Below are positions 17,411-27,234 of a DNA stretch of 64,000 bases, one piece after another. Position 1 is the first letter of the stretch. Each line of letters starts with the position of its first letter. The position numbers were made by a program, and so were the translations under genes. Origin of the DNA: an uncultured Clostridia bacterium (GTDB lineage: Bacteria > Bacillota > Clostridia > Oscillospirales > Acutalibacteraceae); the NCBI GenBank assembly GCA_945876745.1, contig CAMCPL010000001.1, positions 1 to 64,000 on the forward strand, read 5' to 3'. Below the pieces are notes generated by a model. It saw nothing but the letters and a program-made list of their open reading frames with translations. It did not search any database and was not told the DNA's origin.

Positions 17411-18547
17411 ATGATTTACACAGGAAGAATAAAAAGCATTGACCAAATCATAGTATCGGATCCGAGCTACGAAAAAGATGCTTGGTGCAGATACGAGAAT
17501 GATAATGTCAATGCAAAGGATTGGATAGTTGATATCTTCATCCAAGAATATAATGAAAATGTCGAAGGACATAACATCAGGGGTATTGACCTTCAAATGA
17601 TGTTAAGGGATCCAAGCATAACAGCAAGGATAAACGACAACTCTATTACCTATCCAAAAGAATTTAACATCAATGAATTCACAATTGGAATGGATACGGC
17701 AAGTGTTTCGATAGGCACTGATAAAAAAGCCGATACAATACGAAAAGAAAGAGGCTCATGGAATTGTAGCACAGCACTTAATACTCTTACTGATGGAGAA
17801 TTCGGGTGCGTTTTTGAAGGTGTATCGGAAAAGACAGAACGTGTCGGATTTATATATATTTCCGGTTATCTTGATGACGATACCGGTTATAGCTTTGATG
17901 ACGTTCTCAAATATTTGACAGAAAATCTTCAAATTGAAGGACTGACAAAAAACATATCACAGGATGAAACCGAAATTGAAACCTTCCTTGTAGATAAGGA
18001 TGGTATTGATGTCAGCCTTGCTACATGGTTTGATGTCGACAAAAAATTCGGCACTCATGTTAATGACGAGGACGGGCATTGGGTAAATCTATATGCCTTA
18101 TACAATCCGTCAACAGACAAATTGACCTGTCAATATTCTGTGGACACACCCGAAAAGATTACGCACTATCCATACACTCCAAGTCTTTATGAAAAGCAGA
18201 TGATAGAGAAGCTCATAAATGACTATTGTCTTAAGAAAGAACAATGCAATGCAAAAGATTTGTATGAATCCTTTATGAAATCGGACGAGGCAAAACATTA
18301 TTTCGATTTCGGGGATGATGACTCAATCAATCTTGAAGCGATTGAATCTGCACTTAAAGAGTATTCGGCAGATATTGTATTATTCCATCTTTCAGAGGAA
18401 CAGCGCAACTTATTTGCTGATTATTTTGAAAGCAGTATAGATTTCGCCGGTGCGTTACCACCAAATTTAACATCGGCTGATAAACAACTTTATGACTCTA
18501 TAATCAGAGAAAGAATTGAAGAATGTTTGGGAGGTATAGAACAATGA
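17411..18547 (+). CDS. Hypothetical protein inside the transfer operon
   Basis: A 378-residue soluble protein, MIYTGRIKSIDQIIVSDPSYEK.., with no signal peptide or membrane helix. The N-terminal DPSY stretch resembles the start of several small phage and ICE proteins of unknown function. Residues about 130-200 include an acidic segment with a GYLDDDTGYSFDDVLKYL stretch. It is wedged between VirB6-like and VirB3-like genes and its stop overlaps the next ATG, so it is made together with the secretion machine. I do not recognise the family. Confidence 0.45.
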   Translation: MIYTGRIKSIDQIIVSDPSYEKDAWCRYENDNVNAKDWIVDIFIQEYNENVEGHNIRGIDLQMMLRDPSITARINDNSITYPKEFNINEFTIGMDTASVSIGTDKKADTIRKERGSWNCSTALNTLTDGEFGCVFEGVSEKTERVGFIYISGYLDDDTGYSFDDVLKYLTENLQIEGLTKNISQDETEIETFLVDKDGIDVSLATWFDVDKKFGTHVNDEDGHWVNLYALYNPSTDKLTCQYSVDTPEKITHYPYTPSLYEKQMIEKLINDYCLKKEQCNAKDLYESFMKSDEAKHYFDFGDDDSINLEAIESALKEYSADIVLFHLSEEQRNLFADYFESSIDFAGALPPNLTSADKQLYDSIIRERIEECLGGIEQ

Positions 18548-18882
18548 AAAAGCAATATATCTATCCACAGAACATGAGAGCCTCTGCAACATTATGGTTA
18601 TGGTCTTTAAGAGATTTTGCAATCATGATGGTAGGTGCTCTCTTTTCTGCGTTTGTCTTGGCAACAACAAAAATAGTAATACCTGCTGCGATAGTTGCCG
18701 TGTTTGCATTTTTAAGCATACGCACAGAAGATAACACAATACTTGACTATATACAGTATTCGGTTAAATACTTCATTTCAACACAGCAGTATTACGAATG
18801 GGGTTTGAAAAGCAAGCCTCAATCAGTTAAGAAAAAACCAAAGGAGGTTATATCTCGTGAAGATGTCAAAGAAAAAGCCTAA
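18544..18882 (+). CDS. PrgI/VirB3-like membrane protein
   Basis: A 112-residue protein with two adjacent hydrophobic helices (about residues 22-62) after a short basic N-terminus, and a basic tail. Size, topology and position directly upstream of VirB4 fit PrgI/VirB3-like channel proteins. The ATG at 18544 overlaps the previous stop (ATGA) and has GGGAGG upstream; an earlier in-frame ATG at 18523 lies inside the preceding gene with no such site. Confidence 0.65.
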   Translation: MKKQYIYPQNMRASATLWLWSLRDFAIMMVGALFSAFVLATTKIVIPAAIVAVFAFLSIRTEDNTILDYIQYSVKYFISTQQYYEWGLKSKPQSVKKKPKEVISREDVKEKA

Positions 18883-19453
18883 AAACACAGTTCAGGAGCT
18901 TATAGGAATTGAAACATTTTCAAAGTTTGGTCTTAAAACATCAAAGGGAGAAATTGCATATTTCGTAATTGCTCCCACCAACATATCAGTCCTTTCATAC
19001 GAAAACATTCAGTTAAAGGTGTGGCATTTAATGCAAATCCTTTCTGCACAGCCTAACATTGAAATTACCTGCATTGATTCCTGCGAAAGATTTGATGATA
19101 ATAAGAACTTTATGGTTGAAAGACTTTCAGAGGAAAAGAATCTCGCAGTAAAGCAATGCTTGGAAAAGGACATTGATTACCTTGACAACATACAAATTGA
19201 GATGTCAACTGCAAGACAATTTATGTTTTCTGTTCGTTTTCGCAGAGAAAAGGAAGAACAGATATTCAATCAAATCAACCGAGTGGAAAAGGCTATTGCA
19301 GAGCAAGGCTTTGAGGTTAAACGACTGAAAAAGAATGACATAAAAAGATTTCTTGCAATTTATTACGGCGCGTCAATGCAGGGCGAACTAATCCCGGACA
19401 TTGACGGAAAGGATGCATTTGATGAAGAAAAGCTCAAAAAAGCGGTTATCTAA
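18857..19453 (+). CDS. Conjugation protein, VirB4-N-terminal-like
   Basis: A 198-residue soluble protein (KKPKNTVQELIGIETFSKFG..) resembling the N-terminal, non-ATPase part of TraC/VirB4 proteins. The best start is the GTG at 18857, nine bases after AAGGAGG; the ATG at 18863 is too far from it. It overlaps the preceding gene by 26 bases and the sortase gene by 32. It probably works with the VirB4 ATPase encoded one gene downstream. The family call is moderate. Confidence 0.5.
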   Translation: MKMSKKKPKNTVQELIGIETFSKFGLKTSKGEIAYFVIAPTNISVLSYENIQLKVWHLMQILSAQPNIEITCIDSCERFDDNKNFMVERLSEEKNLAVKQCLEKDIDYLDNIQIEMSTARQFMFSVRFRREKEEQIFNQINRVEKAIAEQGFEVKRLKKNDIKRFLAIYYGASMQGELIPDIDGKDAFDEEKLKKAVI

Positions 19454-20153
19454 TATTTTGATTATCATAAGTGAAATTCTCGTTTTGATAGGTATATGTG
19501 TACTCGGCTACGGCTACGCCAATTCTGTTAAGGCTGAACGCGATATGCAAAAATTCGAATACATATATGTTGATGAAAAACAGGATGAGGATGACATAAC
19601 AAGCACCGCATACAAAGCTATTGATAACTGCGTAGCATGGCTTAAAGTCCCGGATACAAAAATAAGTTATCCGATTATGCAAAAGAAAAACAGTCCGCTG
19701 TACTATCTACACAAGGATGCATACGGAAATTACTCATATTCCGGAACTCCGTTTTTAGATGAGAGATGCGATATTAATTCAAGTCAAAATCTCATCATTT
19801 ACGGACATAACATGCGTGACGGAACGATGTTCTCTCGTCTGATGAAATACAAGGACACCTCATATTGCAAGGCTCACGACAAGCTATATTTAGTCGTCAA
19901 CGGAGAAAAAGTTGAATATCAACTATATGCAGTAGCAAAGGTCAATGATGACGATATATGGTACACCTTTATTGACAATGAAAATGAGGACATGTTCAAC
20001 AATTTAATATCGTATATTCAAACCAAATCCCTATACATATCTGATACAGATGTAAAGTATGGGGATTCTTTCATTACACTGTCAACCTGCGAATACACAA
20101 GAGAAAACGGCAGGTTAATCATTATAGGAACAAGGAGTGAATCTAATGTTTAA
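19422..20153 (+). CDS. Class B sortase
   Basis: A 243-residue membrane-anchored transpeptidase. One N-terminal helix (about residues 8-28) is followed by the sortase fold with catalytic His in YGHNM, Cys in TLSTCEYT and Arg in GRLIIIGTR. Class B type is indicated by the order and spacing. The enzyme cuts a sorting signal and links the protein to the cell wall or to another subunit; the TPKTG adhesin of this operon is the obvious substrate. I start at ATG 19422, nine bases after AAGG. Its position inside the transfer operon ties surface display to conjugation. Confidence 0.85.
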   Translation: MKKSSKKRLSNILIIISEILVLIGICVLGYGYANSVKAERDMQKFEYIYVDEKQDEDDITSTAYKAIDNCVAWLKVPDTKISYPIMQKKNSPLYYLHKDAYGNYSYSGTPFLDERCDINSSQNLIIYGHNMRDGTMFSRLMKYKDTSYCKAHDKLYLVVNGEKVEYQLYAVAKVNDDDIWYTFIDNENEDMFNNLISYIQTKSLYISDTDVKYGDSFITLSTCEYTRENGRLIIIGTRSESNV

Positions 20154-21978
20154 AAAGAAAAAGGTTGAACTGACAGAGGAAGAAATTGAGGAAATCAGAA
20201 TTAAGGATTTCTTCGACAGAATTCTTCCGTCAACAATCAAATTTTCAACGGATCACTATATTATCGGTGATTCATACCGATGTGTGTGGGCAATAAAGGA
20301 ATACCCGCCGACAACGGAAGAACTCGCACTGTTTTCACAGCTCGCCGACAGAAACAATGTTTCTCTTCGGCTCTATTCAAGAATCGTTGACGCACTTGAG
20401 CAGAGGAAGATTATTCAAAATGCAACTCGCAGAAACAAGCTACATACAGGCTCCGATGATGCACTTGAAAACATCAATGCAGAAGGAAACCTTCAGGATG
20501 TAGTTACACTCATAGCTGAACTGCGAAAAAACAAAGAACCCCTGCTCCACTGCGCAGTGTATCTTGAACTTAAAGCAGACTCAATGCAGAAACTCCGTGA
20601 ACTGCAATCGGAAATTCTTATGGAACTAACCCGTTCAAAGATGTCTGTAGACAGGCTTACTCTTCGCCAAAAGGAAGGCTTCCTCTCTGTTAATCCAACA
20701 GGATACAATGTATTCAGAGAACAGTTTGAGCGAGTATTACCCGCATCATCTGTTGCAAATCTTTACCCATTTAATTATTCAGGTAAAACAGATCCAAAAG
20801 GCTTTTTTATCGGCAGAGATAAATACGGCACGAACATCCTTGTTGACTTTGACCGCAGAGCCGAGGACAAAACCAACGCAAACTGCTTAATACTCGGCAA
20901 TTCAGGACAAGGTAAGTCATTCCTATTGAAGCTGATTCTAACAAACCTGCGTGAATCAGGAAAGAATATAATCTCTCTCGATCCGGAAGCAGAATACGAG
21001 GAATTAACAAAGGCTCTCGGTGGTTGCTACATTGACTTTATGTCAGGCGAATACATAATCAACCCACTTGAACCGAAATCGTTTGGCGAGGCTGACAAGT
21101 TCTATGAACAGGACGATCCTGAAGCATTTAGAAAGGCTACCCGCCTTTCACAGCACATTGCATATCTTAAAGACTTCTTTAGAGCTTACAAGGATTTCAA
21201 TGATGAACAGCTTGATACACTTGAAATCATTTTAACGAAGCTCTACAAGAATTTCGGTATAACCGATTATACTGACTATGACAAGCTGAAGGCTACCGAT
21301 TATCCGATTATGTCAGACCTGTATGAACTTCTTGATAAAGAATACAAGGGCTACAATCACAACATTAAGAACATTTACCGACAGGAAACTCTTCAAGAGC
21401 TTTGTCTCGGTCTCAATTCAATGTGTGTCGGAACGGAAAGCAAATACTTTAACGGTCATACAAACATTATTGATGATCAGTTCTTATGCTTTGGTGTAAA
21501 AGGTCTTCTTGATACAAACCGAAGGCTTAAGGATGCCATGCTCTTCAATCTTCTCTCATACATGACAAACGAGCTCTTAAGCAAGGGAAACACCGTAGCA
21601 GCCATTGATGAGTTATATCTATTCCTTACAAATTTGACTGCTATTGAATATATTCGCAATGCTTCAAAAAGAGTTCGTAAGAGAGATTCGGCAGTAATCC
21701 TTGCAAGTCAGAATATTGAGGACTTCATGCTGGACGGAATCAAGGAGTTTACAAAGCCCTTGTTTTCCATCCCGACTCATCAATTTCTGTTTAACGCGGG
21801 AAATATTGAGCCAAAAACATATATGGATATTATGCAGTTAGAACCTTCGGAATTCGACCATATCAAATATCCGGAACGAGGCACTTGCCTATATCGCTGC
21901 GGAAACGAAAGATACTTGCTTCAAGTCATTGCTTCCGATTTTAAGGAGAAGATGTTTGGCAAGGCTGGTGGTCGTTAA
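20146..21978 (+). CDS. VirB4/TraC-type conjugation ATPase
   Basis: A 610-residue ATPase. Walker A is GNSGQGKS near residue 250, Walker B lies in AAIDELYLFL near residue 485, and the C-terminal RKRDSAVILASQN is the usual VirB4 sensor region. It powers assembly of the type IV secretion channel at the membrane. ATG 20146, eight bases after CAAGGAG, is preferred to the GTG at 20137. It overlaps the sortase stop and is followed with a one-base overlap by the NlpC/P60 gene. Confidence 0.85.
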   Translation: MFKKKKVELTEEEIEEIRIKDFFDRILPSTIKFSTDHYIIGDSYRCVWAIKEYPPTTEELALFSQLADRNNVSLRLYSRIVDALEQRKIIQNATRRNKLHTGSDDALENINAEGNLQDVVTLIAELRKNKEPLLHCAVYLELKADSMQKLRELQSEILMELTRSKMSVDRLTLRQKEGFLSVNPTGYNVFREQFERVLPASSVANLYPFNYSGKTDPKGFFIGRDKYGTNILVDFDRRAEDKTNANCLILGNSGQGKSFLLKLILTNLRESGKNIISLDPEAEYEELTKALGGCYIDFMSGEYIINPLEPKSFGEADKFYEQDDPEAFRKATRLSQHIAYLKDFFRAYKDFNDEQLDTLEIILTKLYKNFGITDYTDYDKLKATDYPIMSDLYELLDKEYKGYNHNIKNIYRQETLQELCLGLNSMCVGTESKYFNGHTNIIDDQFLCFGVKGLLDTNRRLKDAMLFNLLSYMTNELLSKGNTVAAIDELYLFLTNLTAIEYIRNASKRVRKRDSAVILASQNIEDFMLDGIKEFTKPLFSIPTHQFLFNAGNIEPKTYMDIMQLEPSEFDHIKYPERGTCLYRCGNERYLLQVIASDFKEKMFGKAGGR

Positions 21979-23009
21979 TGGCTGTATCAGAAGCGGCTAT
22001 AGCCAGTGCTGCGGCAAGTGTTGTAAGTGACAAACGAGGCAGAACCGCAATTGCCACAATCATTTGTGCAGTACTTATGATTTTTATGATGCCGTTAATT
22101 GTCTATATGGGAATAACAAGCAATATGAAGGATATTGAAATAGACACCGATTCAGCTATTGAAAGCATAGTGGCAAATATGTCATCAGATGAAGAAGAAA
22201 AGCTGTCTCACCTTGAAACTGTTATGAAAGACATTTCAAACGAATTCAAGTCAAGAGAAATGCCGAAGAACGCAAAAAAGGCACAAGCAATATATTGTTG
22301 TGCATTGTACGACATTGAACCGACAGACAGTGAATTCGTAACTCATTTGGCTGATTGCTTTGAACAGGCAACAGATAACGACAGTTTGCTCGAATTGCTT
22401 AAAACTACATTTGGAATTGAGATTGACAAACAGGAATTTGAAAATCTCATGAGTGTAATAAGCAGTACCATCATTGATTTGGATATTCCCGATGATAAGA
22501 CAAACGAAGGTTTAGTTCAGTGGGCTCAATATGCCTACGATAACGGTTGGGGATATGTTTGGGGTTCTCACGGTGATGTACTAACGGAAAAAGAGCTTAA
22601 CAGATTAAAAAGCGTTTTCGGAAGTCATGTTACCGAGAAGGAAGAATATATCCGAAACAACTGGCTCGGCAAACGAACCTCTGATTGTGTCGGTCTAATT
22701 AAAGGATACGGTTGGTATGATAACGATACCGGCTCCATAAAATACGGCACCAATGGAATGCAGGATGTAACCGCTAACGGAATGTTTGCCGCTGCAACCG
22801 AAAAAGGAACAATTGACACTATGCCGGACATACCCGGTCTTGCAGTATGGCATGAAGGTCATATCGGTGTGTATATAGGAAACGGATATGTAATCCATGC
22901 GGCCAACACCTACGCAGGTGTTATAAAAACACCGATTACTTCAAGTGGCTGGACACACTGGCTGAAAGTTCCGTATATCAATTATATTGATGAAACGGAA
23001 AACACTTAA
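21978..23009 (+). CDS. Membrane-bound NlpC/P60 cell-wall hydrolase
   Basis: A 343-residue protein with one N-terminal transmembrane helix (about residues 24-46), a helical stalk and a C-terminal NlpC/P60-like domain. The catalytic Cys lies in RTSDCVGLIKGYGW and the His in GHIGVYIGNGYVIHAA. Such enzymes cut the peptide part of peptidoglycan to open a path for the channel, as VirB1 does in Gram-negatives. No lysozyme-like domain is present; the helical part at about 60-160 replaces it. The start overlaps the VirB4 stop (TAATG). Confidence 0.8.
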   Translation: MAVSEAAIASAAASVVSDKRGRTAIATIICAVLMIFMMPLIVYMGITSNMKDIEIDTDSAIESIVANMSSDEEEKLSHLETVMKDISNEFKSREMPKNAKKAQAIYCCALYDIEPTDSEFVTHLADCFEQATDNDSLLELLKTTFGIEIDKQEFENLMSVISSTIIDLDIPDDKTNEGLVQWAQYAYDNGWGYVWGSHGDVLTEKELNRLKSVFGSHVTEKEEYIRNNWLGKRTSDCVGLIKGYGWYDNDTGSIKYGTNGMQDVTANGMFAAATEKGTIDTMPDIPGLAVWHEGHIGVYIGNGYVIHAANTYAGVIKTPITSSGWTHWLKVPYINYIDETENT

Positions 23010-23024
23010 TGAAAGGATGATTTT

Positions 23025-23870
23025 ATGGGAAAAGAATTTATACAGAAAACCATTGTAGATATGGAGTATGATGAATACAATGGCTACAAAACAAAACTAC
23101 TCAAAGGCAAGGACTTGGATCCTTGCCTTTGCTTTACTCCAAAGGCATTTAAGGAATACAAAGAAAACAACAGCGTTGAGGTGGTTGGCACAGTAAAAAT
23201 CAACCAAAGAAAATACCGAGATACTGCAAATGAAGGCTCAACAATTCCCGACAGAAAGAAGAAATTCGCAAAGGGAATTAAAGGCATTTGTTATGCAACC
23301 TCAAGTAATTCTTTTAACGCAAAAATGTTTGACTTGTATAGCACAAAGCCTAAAAACTATGTAACCATAGGATATGCTTCAGTTGGAAATGGTGAATTCG
23401 TAAGGCTCGTCAGATGGAATCCGATTGGGTTGGTTGTTTTGGCAATCATTATTCTGCTGATAATCTGCGGACTTCGTGGGTGCGGAAACAATCCGGAAAA
23501 TCCCTTTGATGTAGTAAACGGAAACGAGATTACCACGGAAGCTCCGACATACGATGATTTTATGGCGAACAATCATTATTTGTATGTGTGGAAATCAAAA
23601 ACGGTCACAAAGGACAAACCTACTGTGGCTCTAATTAACCATCCCGATAATGATGTATATTTATGTTATGACATCTATTCTCAAGATGGAGAAAATCTCG
23701 ACTCAACAGGTGCATTTGAACCTAACACACAGATTGATTATGACTTTTACTCACTCTTCAGAGGAAATAAAGGCACATATAATCTAAAGCTTGTTGTCAA
23801 GGTATACGATCTTGAAACAAAGGAAGAACTGTGTAGTAAAACAATGCCCGTTGAAATAATTGTTAATTAA
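23025..23870 (+). CDS. Bitopic membrane protein of the transfer operon
   Basis: A 281-residue protein: a soluble basic domain (1-130), one strong membrane helix (IGLVVLAIIILLIICG, about 134-150) and an extracellular beta-rich domain (about 170-281). Cytoplasmic and outside parts joined by one helix suggest a scaffold of the secretion machine. I recognise no family. GAAAGGATG lies before the ATG. Confidence 0.5.
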   Translation: MGKEFIQKTIVDMEYDEYNGYKTKLLKGKDLDPCLCFTPKAFKEYKENNSVEVVGTVKINQRKYRDTANEGSTIPDRKKKFAKGIKGICYATSSNSFNAKMFDLYSTKPKNYVTIGYASVGNGEFVRLVRWNPIGLVVLAIIILLIICGLRGCGNNPENPFDVVNGNEITTEAPTYDDFMANNHYLYVWKSKTVTKDKPTVALINHPDNDVYLCYDIYSQDGENLDSTGAFEPNTQIDYDFYSLFRGNKGTYNLKLVVKVYDLETKEELCSKTMPVEIIVN

Positions 23871-23884
23871 GGAAAGGAAAAAAC

Positions 23885-24574
23885 ATGAAGAAAATACTCA
23901 AAACACTCGTTGCAGGTGTAATTGCAACACTTATGGTAACAACAACAGCTATGCCGACATTTGCAGCCACCAACTCAATTGGTTCTGCATCAACAGATAT
24001 TGGAATTGTAACAGACAGTGATTATGTGGTTACAGGAAATGATTCCGCACAGAACAAGAGCTCGGAATATCAGACCGTATCAGATTTCGTTGAAGCGACA
24101 GACGGCAAGACATATCAGACGAATGTATATTCAACGATTGCAGAAGGTCAGGACATATACGATCCAACAGATCCAAATGCCGATCCCGAAACCGGAATGG
24201 TTGACGGTTCAATTCTTGTCAGCGTTCCCAAAACACTTGTACTCGGTCAGACAGCAGAAGGAGTTTGGTCGGGTTCATACACCATCAAGGTTAAAGGCAA
24301 CATTTCAGGCTCGACCGTTATTTCCGTTGTACCGGATGCAACATTTACTATGGCACAGGTTGGTAAGCCTAACATCACAGTTACAACTAATCAGCCCAAG
24401 ACCAAGTTTGTAGTAGCGGACTCTACTATTTCGGGTGACGATGTTGTCAAGGGTGTTACTGCATCATTTAATGATGACGCGGCAACAACAGGTACAATGT
24501 CCACAACCGAAGCATCTGCAGGCTCATGGCAAGGTATCTGTAACTTTACAATTTTAATGTATACCGTTGCCTAA
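23885..24574 (+). CDS. Secreted protein with a domain shared by its neighbour
   Basis: A 229-residue secreted protein with signal peptide cut after FAATN (about residue 28). Residues about 105-229 form a beta-rich domain with ILVSVPKTLVLG, YTIKVKGNISGSTVISVVPD and a closing AGSWQGICNF. The next gene carries the same domain after its signal peptide. There is no sortase signal or lipobox. It could be a pilin-like or wall-associated subunit. A hairpin follows the gene and may make this product more abundant than the next. Confidence 0.55.
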   Translation: MKKILKTLVAGVIATLMVTTTAMPTFAATNSIGSASTDIGIVTDSDYVVTGNDSAQNKSSEYQTVSDFVEATDGKTYQTNVYSTIAEGQDIYDPTDPNADPETGMVDGSILVSVPKTLVLGQTAEGVWSGSYTIKVKGNISGSTVISVVPDATFTMAQVGKPNITVTTNQPKTKFVVADSTISGDDVVKGVTASFNDDAATTGTMSTTEASAGSWQGICNFTILMYTVA

Positions 24575-24583
24575 ATTATACAA

Positions 24584-24614
24584 TGCCAACCTTCGTTAGA
24601 GGGTTGGCAAATTT
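24584..24614 (+). terminator. Hairpin between the two related secreted proteins
   Basis: TGCCAACC (24584-24591) pairs with GGTTGGCA (24602-24609), followed by AATTTATT. The weak T-run suggests partial termination, giving more of the upstream short protein than of the long downstream one. Confidence 0.6.
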
Positions 24615-24633
24615 ATTACGAAAGGAAAAAAGT

Positions 24634-27222
24634 ATGAAAAGTTATTTCAGAAAAACACTTGCGATTCTGATTGCAACATTAACTATTTTCAGTTCGGCAG
24701 TTCCTGTAATGGCTGCAGACGATACAAATCAGAATTACGGAATTGAAACCGAATCTGCAAAAACAAATGTCACGCTTGATATCGCCGATTCGGAAATATT
24801 AGTCAGTCTGCCAAAAACCGTAATTGTATCTGGTGAAAGAGACAGTCAAGATAATCTCTATAAAGGATATTACGGTGTTAAAGTAGAGGGCGATTACGCA
24901 GGCAATGAAATGGTAACCGTAGTTCCCGATACTACCGTTGAGTTATCACAAACCGGTAAAGCATCTGTAGAAGCGGATATTTCACAGGACAAAACACAGT
25001 GGACATATGACGAAAGCGGAGCAGTTGCTGAAGGCGAAATTTCAACTAATAAGCTATCAGCAGGTATGTGGAACGGCACCTTTAATTTCAATGTTAGTCT
25101 TGAAAAATTCATTCCGGATGGATACACCGTGTTGTACAAACACGATTTATCTGCAACAGAAAACGATAATGTTGCCGCTTATTATTGCGTACCGAATGAG
25201 AACACATCCCCGATTGAAGTAAAGGATGAGACATCTCCTATAACCGCTACACTCAAATCATTATTTATGCCTATGACAGCATACGCGGCTGAAGGTGCAA
25301 CAGTCATTGAATCCAACGGGATACGATATGAGCTTTCGGACGAAGATACTCTCATTATTTCGGGTCAAGGCAAGATGAAACAAAATGTCTATCAAGATTT
25401 AGTTAAAACGGAAGAAATTAAGAAACGAGTTGCCGAACACTTTCCAAACATGACTGAAGTCATTTTTGGGGGTTGGGTTAATCTAATTGATGTCGGTCCC
25501 ATAAAAGACCGAAACTACAATACTGATAACCTTGAATATGTTAGTTACTGGAATACAAACAGTATTTATCCGAACTCGGTAAACAAGGCACAGGTAATGC
25601 GGGAATCAAACGGTCGACCGTACTATAATTGTGATCCACAATATAAGGATACACAAATGTATCAAGAAGTGTGCGATTACATTGATTCCATTAAGGATGA
25701 ATATATTATATCTATGCCGAAAAAGGTTGTAATCAACGAAGGTGTTTCGAACATTAGCAACTATGCTTTCTACAACTGTACAAGCCTTGAGGATATAACA
25801 ATTCCAAATACCGTAACATCAATAGACTTTGATGCATTGGCAAAAACCAATATCAAGAAGCTCACTATTCCAAATAGCGTTACAACAATAGCTGATTGTG
25901 CGTTTTGGGGTAATCCTTCTTTAACTGAAGTGAAATTAAGTGAAAACTTAAAATCACTTGGTGTTAATGCTTTTCAGCAATGTACTGCTCTTGCCGAAAT
26001 TGAAATTCCCGAAGGAATATCAAAAATCGGTCAATGGTGTTTTCTCGGATGTACAAATCTGGCAAAGATTTATATTCCAAAAGCAGTAACTCTAATTGAC
26101 AGTTGGGCATTTTTGAATTGCAACAAATTAAAAACAATTTACTTTGGAGGTACAAAAGCCGACTTTGATAACATTACTGTTGAAAGTCAGGTTGTTGGCA
26201 ACACTTCCTCAAACCCATCAGCTTGCATTAGCACTGCCAAAAAGTATTATCAATGTTCAAAGTATGGTAACTACAAATACTACGTTCCGGAAGATGCCGC
26301 AAACGAATGTACAGTTTACGATTACAACGGAACAAAGAGTATCGTTGTCATCCCTTCTTATATGAACGGAAAAACAGTAAACACACTTGAAAATACATTT
26401 GCCGGAAATACAAATCTTGAAGCTGTAACAATTCCAAACAGTGTAAAAAACATTAACGGAGCATTTGCCGGATGTAGCAATTTAACTACAATCGTAATGC
26501 CTTCATCACTTGAAATACTCGGTTCTGATGCATTTAATTGTGCTTACAAGTTATCAAGTATAGAAATACCGACTACTGTTACAGCCATTGGAGCTAACTG
26601 CTTTGCAGGGTGTGATATGGAGACAATCAAAATACCGGAAACCGTTAAATCAATCGGCAGCTATGCATTTGCAGATTGCACCAAGCTTGAATCAATAACA
26701 ATACCCGAATCAGTTGAAAGCATGGGTAGTTATGTGTTTTCGGGATGCACACGCTTAACTGATGTAAGATTATCCAACTCAATAACTGAAATTCCAAACG
26801 GTTGTTTTGAGGGTTGTATAAGCCTAACAGATATGTGTATTCCATCAAGTGTTACATCTATCGGAACTTCTGCCTACAAAGATTGCACAGGACTCACAGA
26901 CCTGAAGTTCCCAAACAACATTACAAGCGTTGGCACATATGCCTTTAGAGGTTGTTCAAATATAAGAAAAATTGTTATCAATAAGAATATGACTTGGGTT
27001 TCAACGAGTTTCTTCTCATTAAACAATGCAGAAATATTTATTCCGGATATGGATGATGAAATAACTCCAAGTAAATTTGGTGTAAACGGAAGAACAGGTA
27101 TTCTTCAAAATTGCACAGTTTATTTGCAGTCAGATAAGCATTTGGAATTTTACAGCTCTCAGGCAATGTTTACTGATGAAACATTAAATAATAAGTTGAT
27201 TATTGATTCAACAAAGTTTTAA
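24634..27222 (+). CDS. Secreted BspA-type leucine-rich repeat protein
   Basis: An 862-residue secreted protein (signal peptide ending MAADD, about residue 29). Residues about 48-155 repeat the domain of the preceding gene (ILVSLPKTVIV, SAGMWNGTFNFNVSL). From about residue 360 on there are BspA-like leucine-rich repeats of about 23 residues with the pattern C..L..I.IP..V..I...AF..C. These repeats bind proteins on other cells or host tissue. I start at ATG 24634 behind AAAGGAAAA; a longer frame from 24583 would cross the hairpin. No anchor signal is visible. It is likely an adhesin of the element. Confidence 0.75.
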   Translation: MKSYFRKTLAILIATLTIFSSAVPVMAADDTNQNYGIETESAKTNVTLDIADSEILVSLPKTVIVSGERDSQDNLYKGYYGVKVEGDYAGNEMVTVVPDTTVELSQTGKASVEADISQDKTQWTYDESGAVAEGEISTNKLSAGMWNGTFNFNVSLEKFIPDGYTVLYKHDLSATENDNVAAYYCVPNENTSPIEVKDETSPITATLKSLFMPMTAYAAEGATVIESNGIRYELSDEDTLIISGQGKMKQNVYQDLVKTEEIKKRVAEHFPNMTEVIFGGWVNLIDVGPIKDRNYNTDNLEYVSYWNTNSIYPNSVNKAQVMRESNGRPYYNCDPQYKDTQMYQEVCDYIDSIKDEYIISMPKKVVINEGVSNISNYAFYNCTSLEDITIPNTVTSIDFDALAKTNIKKLTIPNSVTTIADCAFWGNPSLTEVKLSENLKSLGVNAFQQCTALAEIEIPEGISKIGQWCFLGCTNLAKIYIPKAVTLIDSWAFLNCNKLKTIYFGGTKADFDNITVESQVVGNTSSNPSACISTAKKYYQCSKYGNYKYYVPEDAANECTVYDYNGTKSIVVIPSYMNGKTVNTLENTFAGNTNLEAVTIPNSVKNINGAFAGCSNLTTIVMPSSLEILGSDAFNCAYKLSSIEIPTTVTAIGANCFAGCDMETIKIPETVKSIGSYAFADCTKLESITIPESVESMGSYVFSGCTRLTDVRLSNSITEIPNGCFEGCISLTDMCIPSSVTSIGTSAYKDCTGLTDLKFPNNITSVGTYAFRGCSNIRKIVINKNMTWVSTSFFSLNNAEIFIPDMDDEITPSKFGVNGRTGILQNCTVYLQSDKHLEFYSSQAMFTDETLNNKLIIDSTKF

Positions 27223-27234
27223 CGGAGGTGCATA

